In this document: positions 46,167 through 57,163 of the stretch, one piece after another
How the letters are laid out: every line of letters starts with the position of its first letter
How positions within the stretch are numbered: position 1 is the stretch's first letter
NCBI GenBank assembly: GCA_020050835.1
Contig: JAGVKB010000102.1
Coordinates: 1 to 64,000 of the forward strand
Length of the DNA: 64,000 bases
From: Candidatus Obscuribacterales bacterium
GTDB lineage: Bacteria > Cyanobacteriota > Vampirovibrionia > Obscuribacterales > Obscuribacteraceae
Reading direction: 5' to 3'
The notes under the pieces: generated by a model
Databases searched by the model: none
The model's input: only the letters and a program-made list of their open reading frames with translations
What the model was told of the DNA's origin: nothing
Program-made: the position numbers and the translations under genes

Positions 46167-46384
46167 CGAAGCAAAGCGTAATCGAGTTCGAAGGAACGAT
46201 CAGGGAATCGCTGCCCAATGCTATGTTTCGCGTGGAGCTGGACAACGGGCACAAGGTGCTCGCTCATATTTCCGGCAAGATTCGCAAAAACTTTATTAAG
46301 ATACTTCCAGGCGACAGAGTGCGCGTAGAGCTCACCCCGTATGACTTAACGCGCGGAAGAATCACATACAGAATCAAGAATTGA
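46163..46384 (+). CDS. infA: Translation initiation factor IF-1
   Basis: 73 residues, an S1-like OB fold: [60 protein letters not shown]. Overlaps map (ATGA). Normal length. Confidence 0.98.
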   Translation: MTKQSVIEFEGTIRESLPNAMFRVELDNGHKVLAHISGKIRKNFIKILPGDRVRVELTPYDLTRGRITYRIKN

Positions 46385-46386
46385 GG

Positions 46387-46462
46387 TATAATTCTCGGTT
46401 TGTCCGCGGCTGCATTGGTTTGGATGCCCGGCCGGTTCTTTTTGCATCTGCCAAAAAGCCGG
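46387..46462 (+). promoter_or_regulatory. Possible internal promoter and hairpin between infA and rpmJ
   Basis: A perfect TATAAT at 46387-46392 starts three bases after the infA stop; no -35 element is convincing. Further on, CCGG-TT-CTTTTTG (46432-46444) can pair with CAAAAAG-CCGG (46452-46462) around a 7-nt loop, just ahead of the rpmJ ribosome-binding site. Confidence 0.4.
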
Positions 46463-46484
46463 AAACCCACATGGGAAGCGTGAA

Positions 46485-46598
46485 ATGAAAGTTAGAGCGT
46501 CAGTAAAGAAAATATGTGACAAGTGTAAGGTAATCCGTCGTAAAGGGCGTGTAGCCGTCATTTGTGAAAATCCTAAACACAAACAGAGACAAGGTTAA
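46485..46598 (+). CDS. rpmJ: 50S ribosomal protein L36
   Basis: 37 residues, zinc form: [20 protein letters not shown], then [16 protein letters not shown], with Cys11, Cys14, Cys27 and His32 as ligands. GGGAAG precedes ATG. 100 nt after infA and 8 nt before rpsM. Confidence 0.97.
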   Translation: MKVRASVKKICDKCKVIRRKGRVAVICENPKHKQRQG

Positions 46599-46606
46599 CA
46601 AAAATT

Positions 46607-46999
46607 ATGGCTCGAATTGCAGGTGTTGATCTGCCAAGACACAAACGTACTGAGATAGCGCTTTGCTATATCTACGGTTTGGGACGGACGTCCGCCCGGA
46701 AGATCTGCGAAAAGCTGGGCATTCCGGAAACACGAAGAGTGCAGGACCTGACGGAAGACGAAGTCAACCGCATCCGCGAAGAGATCGATAAGAACTGGGC
46801 GGGCAAGGTCGAAGGCGATCTCAGGCGGGTTGAAGGTCTGAACGTCAAGCGCTTGATTGAAATAAATTGCTACCGCGGACAGCGTCATCGCCGTGGTTTG
46901 CCGACGCGTGGACAGCGCACCAAAACTAATGCGCGCACACGCCGCGGTCGTAAGCGCATGACGGTGGCCGGTAAGAAGATCGCCCCATCGAAGGGCTAA
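46607..46999 (+). CDS. rpsM: 30S ribosomal protein S13
   Basis: 130 residues. [20 protein letters not shown] and the C-terminal [27 protein letters not shown] are typical. S13 bridges to L5 in the large subunit. Followed by a GATGCGG/CCGCATC hairpin at 47007-47027 without a U-tract. Confidence 0.97.
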   Translation: MARIAGVDLPRHKRTEIALCYIYGLGRTSARKICEKLGIPETRRVQDLTEDEVNRIREEIDKNWAGKVEGDLRRVEGLNVKRLIEINCYRGQRHRRGLPTRGQRTKTNARTRRGRKRMTVAGKKIAPSKG

Positions 47000-47128
47000 T
47001 GAACCAGATGCGGTGCAAAGCCGCATCACGTGTTTGTTGGATTTCGACTCGAGACAGGAAAGGATTGAAGGGTTGGCTCCAAAGCCGCCCGGGGAACCGA
47101 AAAAGCAAAAAGGAACGAAGAGAAGGTT

Positions 47129-47521
47129 ATGGCTAAATCCCCCAAGGCAAGGACAAAAAAGAAAGAGCGCCGATATGTGCTCCAGGGCGTTGTGCACATT
47201 CAGTCGACGTTCAACAACACGATAGTATCCTCCACCGACCCTCAAGGTCAGGTCATTGCCTGGGCTTCAGCAGGCACCGTCGGTTTTAAGGGTGCCAAGA
47301 AGGGCACTCCTTTTGCCGCGCAACAAGCTGCCGAAGCGGTTGCTCGCCGGTCGATGGACCAGGGCATGCGGCAGGTCGAGGTGTTGGTGAAGGGTCCCGG
47401 CTCCGGCCGCGAGACTGCCATCCGAGCGCTGCAAGCGGCCGGATTGGAGATCACCTTGATCAAAGATGTCACCCCAATTCCACACAATGGTTGCCGGCCA
47501 CCCAAGCGCCGTCGCGTATAA
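47129..47521 (+). CDS. rpsK: 30S ribosomal protein S11
   Basis: 130 residues. [40 protein letters not shown] and the tail [17 protein letters not shown] are diagnostic. 129 nt after rpsM. Confidence 0.98.
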   Translation: MAKSPKARTKKKERRYVLQGVVHIQSTFNNTIVSSTDPQGQVIAWASAGTVGFKGAKKGTPFAAQQAAEAVARRSMDQGMRQVEVLVKGPGSGRETAIRALQAAGLEITLIKDVTPIPHNGCRPPKRRRV

Positions 47522-47546
47522 GTAGTTTTTCAGAGGAGTTTCGGCC

Positions 47547-48170
47547 TTGACCAGATATACGGATTCAGTTTGCAAACTTTGTCGCAACGAAGGAGAGAAG
47601 CTCTTTTTGAAGGGCTCCCGTTGCTACACAACCAAATGCGCGATCGATCGCCGGCGCTACGGTTCTGGTCAACACGGTCAAGACCGCAAGAAACAGACCG
47701 AATTTGCTCTGCAATTACGCGAGAAGCAAAAGGTAAGAAGAAGCTACGGCGTGCTCGAGAAGCAGTTCTCGGGTTACATGGAAGAAGCCAGCCGGCAGAA
47801 GAAAGTCCCGACCGGTCTTAGGCTTTTGCAGCTGCTCGAGTCGAGACTGGACAATATCGTTCACAGATCCGGTATGGTGCCTTCGCGCGCGCAAGCAAGA
47901 CAGTTGATCCTGCACGGACATTTCACCGTTAACGGCAAGAAAGTGAATGTAGCTTCGTATCGGTTGAGACCAGGCGACATCGTGTCGGTGTCCGAAGGCA
48001 GCACGAAGTTGGTCAAAGCAGTGATTGAAGCAAACCCGGTCGCCGGACAACCGAGATGGCTGAACGCCGATCTGGAAAGTCTCAAAGCCTCGATCATCAA
48101 TCTGCCGGAGAGAGAAGATCTCGATCAATCCATCAAGGAAGCGTTGATCGTTGAATATTATTCACGTTAA
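47547..48170 (+). CDS. rpsD: 30S ribosomal protein S4, zinc-binding form
   Basis: 207 residues. TTG 47547 with AGAGGAG upstream. N-terminal zinc site Cys9-x2-Cys12, Cys26-x4-Cys31, as in the zinc-containing S4 of many Gram-positive and deep lineages. S4 RNA-binding domain RLDNIVHRSGMVPSRAQARQ is intact. S4 nucleates 30S assembly and regulates the alpha operon in E. coli. Confidence 0.96.
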   Translation: MTRYTDSVCKLCRNEGEKLFLKGSRCYTTKCAIDRRRYGSGQHGQDRKKQTEFALQLREKQKVRRSYGVLEKQFSGYMEEASRQKKVPTGLRLLQLLESRLDNIVHRSGMVPSRAQARQLILHGHFTVNGKKVNVASYRLRPGDIVSVSEGSTKLVKAVIEANPVAGQPRWLNADLESLKASIINLPEREDLDQSIKEALIVEYYSR

Positions 48171-48320
48171 CGCTGAATTGACATCGACAGTCTTTCTGCA
48201 CTGAAACTTGGGCAGGCAGAAATTCACAGAATAATCTCAAGTAAGGACACATAGAAAAAATTGAGCATAGAACTGGGACGACAAGCCACCATCTTCAAGC
48301 CCACATTCGACGGAGAAATT

Positions 48321-49268
48321 ATGGAGCCTCTCAAGATCAAATGCCTGGAAAATAAGACCGCGGCCGACGGATCAATCTACGGTAAGTTCGTTATCGAACC
48401 CCTAGAGCGTGGTTATGGCACCACGATCGGCAATGCGCTCCGACGAGTACTTCTTTCGTCGCTCGATGGGTCTGCTGTAACGGCAGTCCGCATCGATGGC
48501 GTGACTCACGAGTTCACTACCGTACCGGGTGTTGTCGAAGATGTGATCGACGTCATGCTCAATCTGAAAGGATTGGTTGTGAAGTCGTACAGCAACGATC
48601 CGCAGTACCTGCATCTGGATGTGGATCGTCCCGGACCGGTTACCGGTCGCGACATTCACTGTCCGGCCGATATCACGATCATCAATCCGGATTGGCAAAT
48701 AGCCACAATCGCTGAAGGTGGACGCCTGCGTTCGGAGATCACGGTCGAACGTGGTCGCGGTTACGTGTCGGCAGACACCCACAGTCATTACAAGCAAGCG
48801 ATCGATGTGCTGCCGATTGACGCCGTGTTCATGCCGGTTCGTCGGGTCAGCTACAACGTCGAGCCGACCCGGGTCGGCGAATCGACTGATTTCGATAAGT
48901 TGACGATTGAAATTTGGTCTAATGGCTCGATCGATGCGACCGAAGCTGTCAGCCAAGCGGCGCGGCAAGTGATCGAGCACCTGGTGCCGATCGCCGAGCT
49001 GTCGGGCAGACCGATGGTTCCTGCTGCAGCTATTCCGGCGCCGACCGACGGCAAGCATACTTCGATCTCGATCGAAGAGCTCGAGCTTTCGGTTCGTGCA
49101 TACAACTGCTTGAAGCGGGCTAACATCAACTCGTTGGGTGAGCTCCTCAAGCTCAGTTATGACGATCTGATGAATATCAAGAACTTCGGTAAGAAATCGG
49201 CAGACGAAGTGATCGAGCGGCTACGCCAGTTCGGTTTGACTCTGTCGGATACTCCCAAGGATAAATAA
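48321..49268 (+). CDS. rpoA: RNA polymerase alpha subunit
   Basis: 315 residues from ATG 48321. N-terminal dimer domain FVIEPLERGYGTTIGNALRR, and a C-terminal domain with ISIEELELSVRAYNCLKRAN and FGKKSADEVIERL for UP elements and activators. The start aligns with cyanobacterial RpoA; an in-frame TTG at 48261 would add 20 residues and cannot be excluded. A 150-nt gap separates it from rpsD. Confidence 0.96.
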   Translation: MEPLKIKCLENKTAADGSIYGKFVIEPLERGYGTTIGNALRRVLLSSLDGSAVTAVRIDGVTHEFTTVPGVVEDVIDVMLNLKGLVVKSYSNDPQYLHLDVDRPGPVTGRDIHCPADITIINPDWQIATIAEGGRLRSEITVERGRGYVSADTHSHYKQAIDVLPIDAVFMPVRRVSYNVEPTRVGESTDFDKLTIEIWSNGSIDATEAVSQAARQVIEHLVPIAELSGRPMVPAAAIPAPTDGKHTSISIEELELSVRAYNCLKRANINSLGELLKLSYDDLMNIKNFGKKSADEVIERLRQFGLTLSDTPKDK

Positions 49269-49276
49269 GCAACTGC

Positions 49277-49303
49277 CGGAGCGCGGCTTGCCGCGCTCCG
49301 TTT
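49277..49303 (+). terminator. Hairpin after rpoA
   Basis: CGGAGCGCGG pairs with CCGCGCTCCG around CTTG, then TTT. A strong 10-bp stem with a short U-tract, 9 nt after the rpoA stop; probably attenuates transcription before rplQ. Confidence 0.6.
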
Positions 49304-49370
49304 AGGTGTTTGCAAAGCTCGAAAAAATCGAGAATGAACAGGAAGAACTAGGAATAAAAGGACCAGGACC

Positions 49371-49796
49371 ATGCGCCACCGAGTACCAGGCAATCGTCTC
49401 AGCCGCCCATACGACCAGCGAAAGGCTCTGCTTCGCTCGCTGGCAACCGAGCTGCTTCGCCATGACGAAATAATCACCACTTTGGCCAAAGCGAAGGCAT
49501 TGCGCAGTGAAGCCGAGAAGCTAATCACTCTGGCCAAGAAAGGACAGATCGCTGACCGAGAGGCTGTCTCGAAGAAGGCGAAAGATGGTGATGCTGATTC
49601 CGCCAGGAAGATCGCCAAGTCGCTTCATTGCCGCCGGCAAGTTGCTGCTTACCTTTACGATAACGATGTCGTGAAAAAGGTCTTTAATGAGACCGCCCCG
49701 CGCTACAAGGAGCGCAGTGGTGGTTACACTCGCATCATCCGCGCCGGAATTCGCCGTGGTGATGCGACTGAAATGGCCATCATTCAGCTCGTCTAA
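49371..49796 (+). CDS. rplQ: 50S ribosomal protein L17
   Basis: 141 residues. [20 protein letters not shown] and the C-terminal [20 protein letters not shown] are the family signature. The middle is longer than in E. coli ([20 protein letters not shown]). 102 nt after rpoA, separated by a hairpin. Confidence 0.96.
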   Translation: MRHRVPGNRLSRPYDQRKALLRSLATELLRHDEIITTLAKAKALRSEAEKLITLAKKGQIADREAVSKKAKDGDADSARKIAKSLHCRRQVAAYLYDNDVVKKVFNETAPRYKERSGGYTRIIRAGIRRGDATEMAIIQLV

Positions 49797-49846
49797 GCCG
49801 GATAAAGTATTGCACTCAGACGCGCTATGCGTGTGTGCCGCTTCGC

Positions 49847-49880
49847 GAGCCGATGAGCGTACGCTCATCGGCTCTTCTCA
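49847..49880 (+). terminator. 28-bp perfect palindrome, probable terminator after rplQ
   Basis: GAGCCGATGAGCGT (49847-49860) is followed directly by its exact reverse complement ACGCTCATCGGCTC (49861-49874), then TTCTCA. In RNA the central 4 nt would form the loop. It lies 50 nt after the rplQ stop and before truA. The U-content of the tail is modest. Confidence 0.6.
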
Positions 49881-49957
49881 ATTGGGCGCTTTGGACGATA
49901 ATGCCAACGCTGCCGGTCCAGAAGATGCCGAATAATACAATTTTTTAGAGGCAGACG

Positions 49958-50764
49958 GTGCGGATCGCAATCTTAGTCGAATACGACGGTACCAAGCTTT
50001 GCGGCTCCCAATACCAGGTCGGAGTTCGCACGGTCCAAGCCGAGTTGGAATCAGCTCTGGCAAAGTTTGCGCGTAGTCCGGTTACTGCCATATTCAGCGG
50101 GCGCACCGACTCCGGTGTGCACGCTGCCGGTCAGGTGGTTCACTTCGATTGGCCGGAGGAGAAGGTCGATCTCTGGCGGTTGGCCTGGGCGTTAAACGGC
50201 ATTATGGGTGATGACATTTCAGTCGCCAAGATTCAAATCGTCGAGGATAAGTTTCATGCTCGCTACAAGGCGATCAGCCGCCAGTATGTTTATCGCATAC
50301 TCAACCGCCCTCAGCGGTCAGCTCTCTTAAGAGATACTCATCACTTCGTGCCGCTCACGCTCGACCTGGAGGCGATGGCCAAAGCGGCCGGCGACCTTTT
50401 GGGAGAGCATGATTTCATCGCTTTCAAGTCAACTAATTCAGACCGAGTCAATTCGGTTTGCCAGGTGACCCGTGCGGAATTATTGATTTTAAGTGAAGGT
50501 GTGCTTGAATTCTGGATTGCCGCTAATCACTTCGTGTACAATATGGTGAGAATAATTGTCGGAACGCTTCTAGAGATAGGGCTCGGCAAGAAATCGCCCG
50601 AGAGCATTCGCGATGCGCTTACCGGGAGGAAACGAGACCTGGCTGGTCCAACCGCTCCGGCTTGGGGATTGTGCCTGAATTCGGTACAATATCCTGAACA
50701 GTACAATCTGTTCGCATCGAGCTCGCCAAAGCTAGTTCATTCCGTACATGGACCGGAGATCTGA
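49958..50764 (+). CDS. truA: tRNA pseudouridine(38-40) synthase
   Basis: 268 residues; isomerises U38-U40 in the anticodon arm of tRNAs. Catalytic Asp51 lies in FSGRTDSGVHAAGQVVHFD. RQYVYRIL and NHFVYNMVRIIVGTLLEIG are typical. GTG 49958 with AGAGG upstream. Usually next to rplQ or rplM in bacteria, as here; 3 nt before rplM. Confidence 0.97.
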   Translation: MRIAILVEYDGTKLCGSQYQVGVRTVQAELESALAKFARSPVTAIFSGRTDSGVHAAGQVVHFDWPEEKVDLWRLAWALNGIMGDDISVAKIQIVEDKFHARYKAISRQYVYRILNRPQRSALLRDTHHFVPLTLDLEAMAKAAGDLLGEHDFIAFKSTNSDRVNSVCQVTRAELLILSEGVLEFWIAANHFVYNMVRIIVGTLLEIGLGKKSPESIRDALTGRKRDLAGPTAPAWGLCLNSVQYPEQYNLFASSSPKLVHSVHGPEI

Positions 50765-50767
50765 TTC

Positions 50768-51205
50768 GTGAAAACCTATTCTGCAAAACCGCAAGAGATA
50801 GCGGGACAATGGTATGTGGTAGACGCTGAGGGGCAAGTGCTCGGGCGGATGGCTACCCAAATCGCCAGTATTCTGCGCGGCAAGACGAAACCGGAATTCA
50901 CCCCGCACGTTGATTGCGGCGACTTTGTAGTCGTGATCAATGCTGAGAAGGTGAAAGTTACCGGCAAGAAAGAGACCGCCAAAATTTACCGTCACCACTC
51001 CGGCTATCCCCATGGCTTCAAGGAAGAGACTCTCAAGTCGCTTCGCGAGCGCCGTCCGACCGTAATTATCGAGAAGGCCGTACGCGGCATGTTGCCTCAC
51101 ACGCGCCTGGGAGATCATCTCTACACCAAACTGAAAGTGTATGCCGGGGCGGAGCATCCGCATGCGGCACAACAGCCGAAAGAATTGAAATTGGGAGTTA
51201 AGTAA
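50768..51205 (+). CDS. rplM: 50S ribosomal protein L13
   Basis: 145 residues from GTG 50768. [36 protein letters not shown], and [13 protein letters not shown]-like core ([17 protein letters not shown]) are diagnostic. Three nt after truA. Confidence 0.97.
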   Translation: MKTYSAKPQEIAGQWYVVDAEGQVLGRMATQIASILRGKTKPEFTPHVDCGDFVVVINAEKVKVTGKKETAKIYRHHSGYPHGFKEETLKSLRERRPTVIIEKAVRGMLPHTRLGDHLYTKLKVYAGAEHPHAAQQPKELKLGVK

Positions 51206-51275
51206 GGCGACTCCGGTACGCCGGAGCAGAGTTGCCGCACCGCGTCGCGGAGCATGCGAGAGGAAAGGAAGTTAG

Positions 51276-51674
51276 ATGACAAGCGTTATTCAGTACTACG
51301 GAACCGGTCGAAGAAAGACAGCGACGGCGCGTGTGCGTTTAATTCCTGGCACGGGACAGGTGTCGATTAACGGTCGCACGATCGAAGATTACATCGGCGG
51401 TCGTCCCGGTCTGGCTAAGGAAGTGTTCCAGCCGTTTCAAATTGCTGATGCGATGGGGCGTTTTGATGTAGTGTGCACCGTCTGTGGTGGTGGTATCGCT
51501 GGTCAAGTCGGGGCTATCCGTCACGGTATCGCCCGGGCGCTTGCTGAGGCTGCGCCGCAAAACCGACCGGTGCTGCGTACTGATGGCATGCTCACCCGCG
51601 ATTCGCGCGTGAAAGAAAGGAAGAAATACGGACGCAAACGTGCCCGTAAACGCTTCCAATTCTCCAAGCGTTAA
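51276..51674 (+). CDS. rpsI: 30S ribosomal protein S9
   Basis: 132 residues. YYGTGRRKTATARVRLIPGT and the invariant C-terminal RKKYGRKRARKRFQFSKR (the tail that reaches the P-site tRNA) are intact. Last gene of the ribosomal run, followed by a strong terminator. 70 nt after rplM. Confidence 0.97.
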   Translation: MTSVIQYYGTGRRKTATARVRLIPGTGQVSINGRTIEDYIGGRPGLAKEVFQPFQIADAMGRFDVVCTVCGGGIAGQVGAIRHGIARALAEAAPQNRPVLRTDGMLTRDSRVKERKKYGRKRARKRFQFSKR

Positions 51675-51681
51675 ACGATTC

Positions 51682-51711
51682 AAGGTCCGGTCGAAAACGA
51701 CCGGACCTTTT
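51682..51711 (+). terminator. Strong intrinsic terminator after rpsI
   Basis: AAGGTCCGGTCG pairs perfectly with CGACCGGACCTT around an AAAA loop and ends in TTTT. It starts 8 nt after the rpsI stop and marks the end of the ribosomal gene run. Confidence 0.92.
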
Positions 51712-51754
51712 GGTAACAGTGGTCGAGATTCCGACATGAGCGCAGGTGCAGGCG

Positions 51755-52309
51755 ATGACTGAAGGCGAAACTGAGGGCCGGCAGGCTTTGGAATCTCCGG
51801 TGCTACTTGAGAATGAGGGGCGGATCAAATCAATCTATCTGCCTGCCGGCTGGCGAGAGGTCTGGTTCGCGGATGGTCCGGACCCATCAGTCTTGCGAAC
51901 CGAGCGAATTTTCAAGCCTGCCACCGACAACGAAAGCGAGATTGTCTTTTTTCTGCGCGGCAGGCGTTTGGTTGAGTCCGATGGCAGACAGTTTGTCGAG
52001 ACGCTTCAACGTAGCATTCATCTACTGGCCGAAGACGAGCTCTCTGCCCTGGTTTTAGTGCTCGCCGATCTGTCCGAGCCGGAATCTTTCGAGTTAACCG
52101 AAGCGCGCACGCGAGAGCTCGCTGGCCTGACTGTGCTCGAGGTTCGTGGTCTCTGGCTGTACGACGAGCGATCGTATCATGGAGTATTGTTTCCAGTAGA
52201 AGATACCGGGCAGATTGTGCAGCAGATTTATCTTCTGTCGCCTGCTGAGCCGTTTGCGCTCGTAGACAAACTGTTTGAGGCGGTGCTGGCCACTATCCAA
52301 TGGCGCTGA
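51755..52309 (+). CDS. Hypothetical protein
   Basis: 184 residues, acidic, no signal peptide, membrane helix or cysteine motif. Contains SIYLPAGWREVWFADGPDPS, a central IVFFLRGRRLVESDGR, and a C-terminal amphipathic helix. I do not recognise the family. The start is ambiguous between GTG 51746 and ATG 51755. It begins 44 nt after the ribosomal terminator and 55 nt before a TPR gene, with which it may be co-transcribed. Confidence 0.65.
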   Translation: MTEGETEGRQALESPVLLENEGRIKSIYLPAGWREVWFADGPDPSVLRTERIFKPATDNESEIVFFLRGRRLVESDGRQFVETLQRSIHLLAEDELSALVLVLADLSEPESFELTEARTRELAGLTVLEVRGLWLYDERSYHGVLFPVEDTGQIVQQIYLLSPAEPFALVDKLFEAVLATIQWR

Positions 52310-52364
52310 GGCCGCTTTGATCGGGCAAGATTGGTTCTATCAATCAAGAAGGGGATGATTGCAA

Positions 52365-52982
52365 ATGAAAGTAATGCTGACAATCGCACTGGCATTTTCG
52401 ATCGTTCTTGGCAGCTCTTCCGCCGCTGCCGAACAGAAGCATTCTACACTTCAAGAAGCCAACTCGCTGTCCGCTCGCGGTCAATATCAAGCAGCTGTGG
52501 GATTGTATGAGCGCGCAGCCGCCGAACAACCAGGCAATCCAATGGTCTATCACATGTGGGGGCGGACGCTCGCTCTAATGAGTAATCTGTCCGCGGCCTG
52601 CCAGCAGTATCGTAAGGCGGTTGAATTGGCTCCCAAGAATGCCGAGCTGATAAACGATCTGGGAGTAGCCTTGTCAGCGAGCGGATTTCTAGACGAGGCT
52701 GTTGCTCAATTTCGAAGAGTCAACGCAATCAGCCCGCAGTTTGTTCAGGCTTACAATAATCTCGGTGTAACGCTGATGAGAAAGGGCAAGTACAACGATG
52801 CAGTTGAGTCCTTCAAGTTCTCACTGAAGCTTCAGCCGAAAAATACTGCGATTCAAAGCAAGCTTAAAGAAGCGACCAAGTACGCAGGTCAAGAGAACGC
52901 GACGAATTCGGATCGCTCAGACAACGATTCTGGTGCGGGCAATGCCAAACTGGAAACAAGCAAGGCGGAGTCTGCAAAGTAA
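52365..52982 (+). CDS. Exported TPR-repeat protein
   Basis: 205 residues. Signal peptide MKVMLTIALAFSIVLGSSSA with an AAA-type cleavage site near residue 22. It is followed by three or four TPR units (NSLSARGQYQAAVGLYERAA, NPMVYHMWGRTLALMSNL, AELINDLGVALSASGFLDEA, FVQAYNNLGVTLMRKGKYND). A Ser/Asp/Asn-rich tail ends the protein. ATG 52365 has AAGGGG upstream. Likely a periplasmic or secreted scaffold; partners unknown. Confidence 0.8.
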   Translation: MKVMLTIALAFSIVLGSSSAAAEQKHSTLQEANSLSARGQYQAAVGLYERAAAEQPGNPMVYHMWGRTLALMSNLSAACQQYRKAVELAPKNAELINDLGVALSASGFLDEAVAQFRRVNAISPQFVQAYNNLGVTLMRKGKYNDAVESFKFSLKLQPKNTAIQSKLKEATKYAGQENATNSDRSDNDSGAGNAKLETSKAESAK

Positions 52983-53025
52983 GTTGGACGGAGCTCGCTG
53001 CGCTCTACCGAGAAAGCTTTACCGG

Positions 53026-53331
53026 TCAGGATACTGATTCCAGCTTGCGATCTGGCGGATCTTCGGCGGGGGTGCGGTCCAGCACCTTGCCGTCCTCAAT
53101 TCTGGCAATTTGACCGCCTACTCGCAATTTGTTCTGAAAGCGGAAGAAGATCACGAAGGCGGAGACCATGATCGATATACCGATTCCCAAAAAGAGAAAG
53201 CCGAGTGCATAGCCGCTATATAGCAGAAAGATGCCGGCAGAGCTGATCAGCGTAGCAATAAAGAGACCTGCTGGTATGTAATAGGCCTGCATCGATTGAA
53301 TTAGTTCGGCTTTATCTGCTTCGTTACGCAT
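53026..53331 (-). CDS. Two-helix membrane protein
   Basis: 101 residues. Two adjacent hydrophobic spans (YYIPAGLFIATLISSAGIFL and ALGFLFLGIGISIMVSAFVI) and a hydrophilic C-terminus with DRTPAEDPPDRKLE. A TTG two codons upstream (53337) is an alternative start with similar support. Unrecognised; convergent with the TPR gene. Confidence 0.65.
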   Translation of the reverse strand: MRNEADKAELIQSMQAYYIPAGLFIATLISSAGIFLLYSGYALGFLFLGIGISIMVSAFVIFFRFQNKLRVGGQIARIEDGKVLDRTPAEDPPDRKLESVS

Positions 53332-53556
53332 GAACAAAAGAACCTCTGGCAGTCAAGGACTATATTATAAGCTCAAAGTTGAAAATGTGAGATTAGCTGG
53401 CGCTGGATCCCAGGCGGACTACCGGTTCAGCTCAGCAGTTTGAAGCCAGATGAATCACTAATGTAAGCGGTAGCTTTCTGTTTCAAACTGGTCGTGGCTG
53501 GAGTATTATTGGCAGTGTGGAATCCTGTGTCTCTGTCGCAGAGCGAGGATAGGGCG

Positions 53557-54753
53557 ATGGACACTGGTATATGCAATCGATGTAAATCCGAATTTTGTTC
53601 GGACGATAACTTTTGCCAGGATTGCGGCATGCCGACCAAGCGGTCGGAGCAACCAGCGGCGGCCGACGATGTCAGTCCGGCTGCGGTGCTTACTTGCCTC
53701 AATTGCGGTTCGCAACACGATAGTACGAGCGTACATTGTGACTCCTGCGGCAGTTTGATGTCTGATATGGGTGTCTACACGACAACCGTCAAGGCGATTA
53801 GCAAAATTGAGTCGAATTCATCGGGCTCTGAGAGCGAGCGACCGTCCCGCGCTAATCAAAGGGGACCGTTGCTTGAGTCTCCCTTGCTAAGACGGAGTTT
53901 CCGTCACGACAGCAGCGAAGCGGTAGGTGTCTATAAAGAACAACCGCTGTCGCAAACTTTGGTTGATCTCTCTCCGGGACTTTTGGTGCTGGCATTTTTT
54001 GCGCTTACGGTGTTGTGGCTGGTCGACTACGATCGCGTGCGCTCTACCGACGGCACCATGGCTCAAGCTCAAGCTGCTGCGGCGGAAAATCATATCGACC
54101 GGGCGATCGGTTTGCTGGACAGGTTGTCGATTGTTCGCTCCGGCAATTTGAAGGTAGATGAGCGCAATCTGTTGAACAACTCTTTACTCAAGCGCTCGGC
54201 AGTCTTTGAAAGCAACGGTAATCAGGCATTGGCGATGGCTGACCTGCTTCGCATAACGCCGGATTGCGCCAGTTATTCAGAAGCGCGCCGGAAGCTCAAG
54301 GAATACGGAAAGCACGCTGCGACCGAATCTCCGGCTAAGGCAGAGGATGCGACGGCAGCAGAGCGCAAGACGATGCCGGACTTAGTGCGTGCGGCGGCAC
54401 AAAATGCGGTGCCGCGCCAGATCGCCTCGAGAGAGCAGTCGCTTTCTACAACAAAGCACTCACAGCAATCTGAAGAGGCTGGACAGTCCGCAAGCTCGAT
54501 CGAGCCTTCCGCCGAAAGTGCTGCCGCTCTGGTAACTAATGCAAACCATCCGGTGGAATCAACTAAAGCTGGGCAGTCGGCAAGAGTTAAGTACAGCGAC
54601 GCCGATGTCGCACAATACAACAAGCTGCTTGCCGAGTATTTCATCGCCTCACAAACAACTTCCGATCCGGCTCGCCAACAGAGTGGGAGCGCCGAAAGCA
54701 AGAGCCCTCCTTCGTTGAAAGAGTGGTTGGAGCAGGGACGGCCAGCGTTCTAG
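53557..54753 (+). CDS. Membrane protein with two N-terminal zinc ribbons
   Basis: 398 residues from ATG 53557 (AGGATAGGG upstream). Two zinc ribbons: CNRCKSEF...CQDCG (about residues 6-27) and CLNCGSQH...CDSCG (about 48-68). A Ser/Arg-rich linker leads to one transmembrane segment near 140-158 (LLVLAFFALTVLWLV), then a helical, TPR-like stretch (AQAAAAENHIDRAIGLLDRL), and a long Ala/Ser/Glu-rich tail. The topology puts the ribbons in the cytoplasm and the tail outside. The ribbon-TM layout recalls the VirD4-like protein at 7.5-12.1 kb. No named family. Confidence 0.72.
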   Translation: MDTGICNRCKSEFCSDDNFCQDCGMPTKRSEQPAAADDVSPAAVLTCLNCGSQHDSTSVHCDSCGSLMSDMGVYTTTVKAISKIESNSSGSESERPSRANQRGPLLESPLLRRSFRHDSSEAVGVYKEQPLSQTLVDLSPGLLVLAFFALTVLWLVDYDRVRSTDGTMAQAQAAAAENHIDRAIGLLDRLSIVRSGNLKVDERNLLNNSLLKRSAVFESNGNQALAMADLLRITPDCASYSEARRKLKEYGKHAATESPAKAEDATAAERKTMPDLVRAAAQNAVPRQIASREQSLSTTKHSQQSEEAGQSASSIEPSAESAAALVTNANHPVESTKAGQSARVKYSDADVAQYNKLLAEYFIASQTTSDPARQQSGSAESKSPPSLKEWLEQGRPAF

Positions 54754-54869
54754 TATCTCGTTTCGGAAGTGACGCGCCACTGTAGAGGCTGTGCCATGCA
54801 TTGCCCGCAGCGTTAATTCTGAATCGCTGTACTAGACCTCTACTTAAATGCGCAAGAGCACTGCGTTGC

Positions 54870-57038
<2,169 letters not shown>

Positions 57039-57163
57039 AACCAACCTCCCTGCCGGTCCTGCCTGCTTACATCATGTATATTCTAGTTGCTTGGCTTCTT
57101 TCTCTCAGGGGTGGCGAACGCACCAAATCGCCTTTAGTTTTGCCATTTTGCGCTCCTGGCAGA

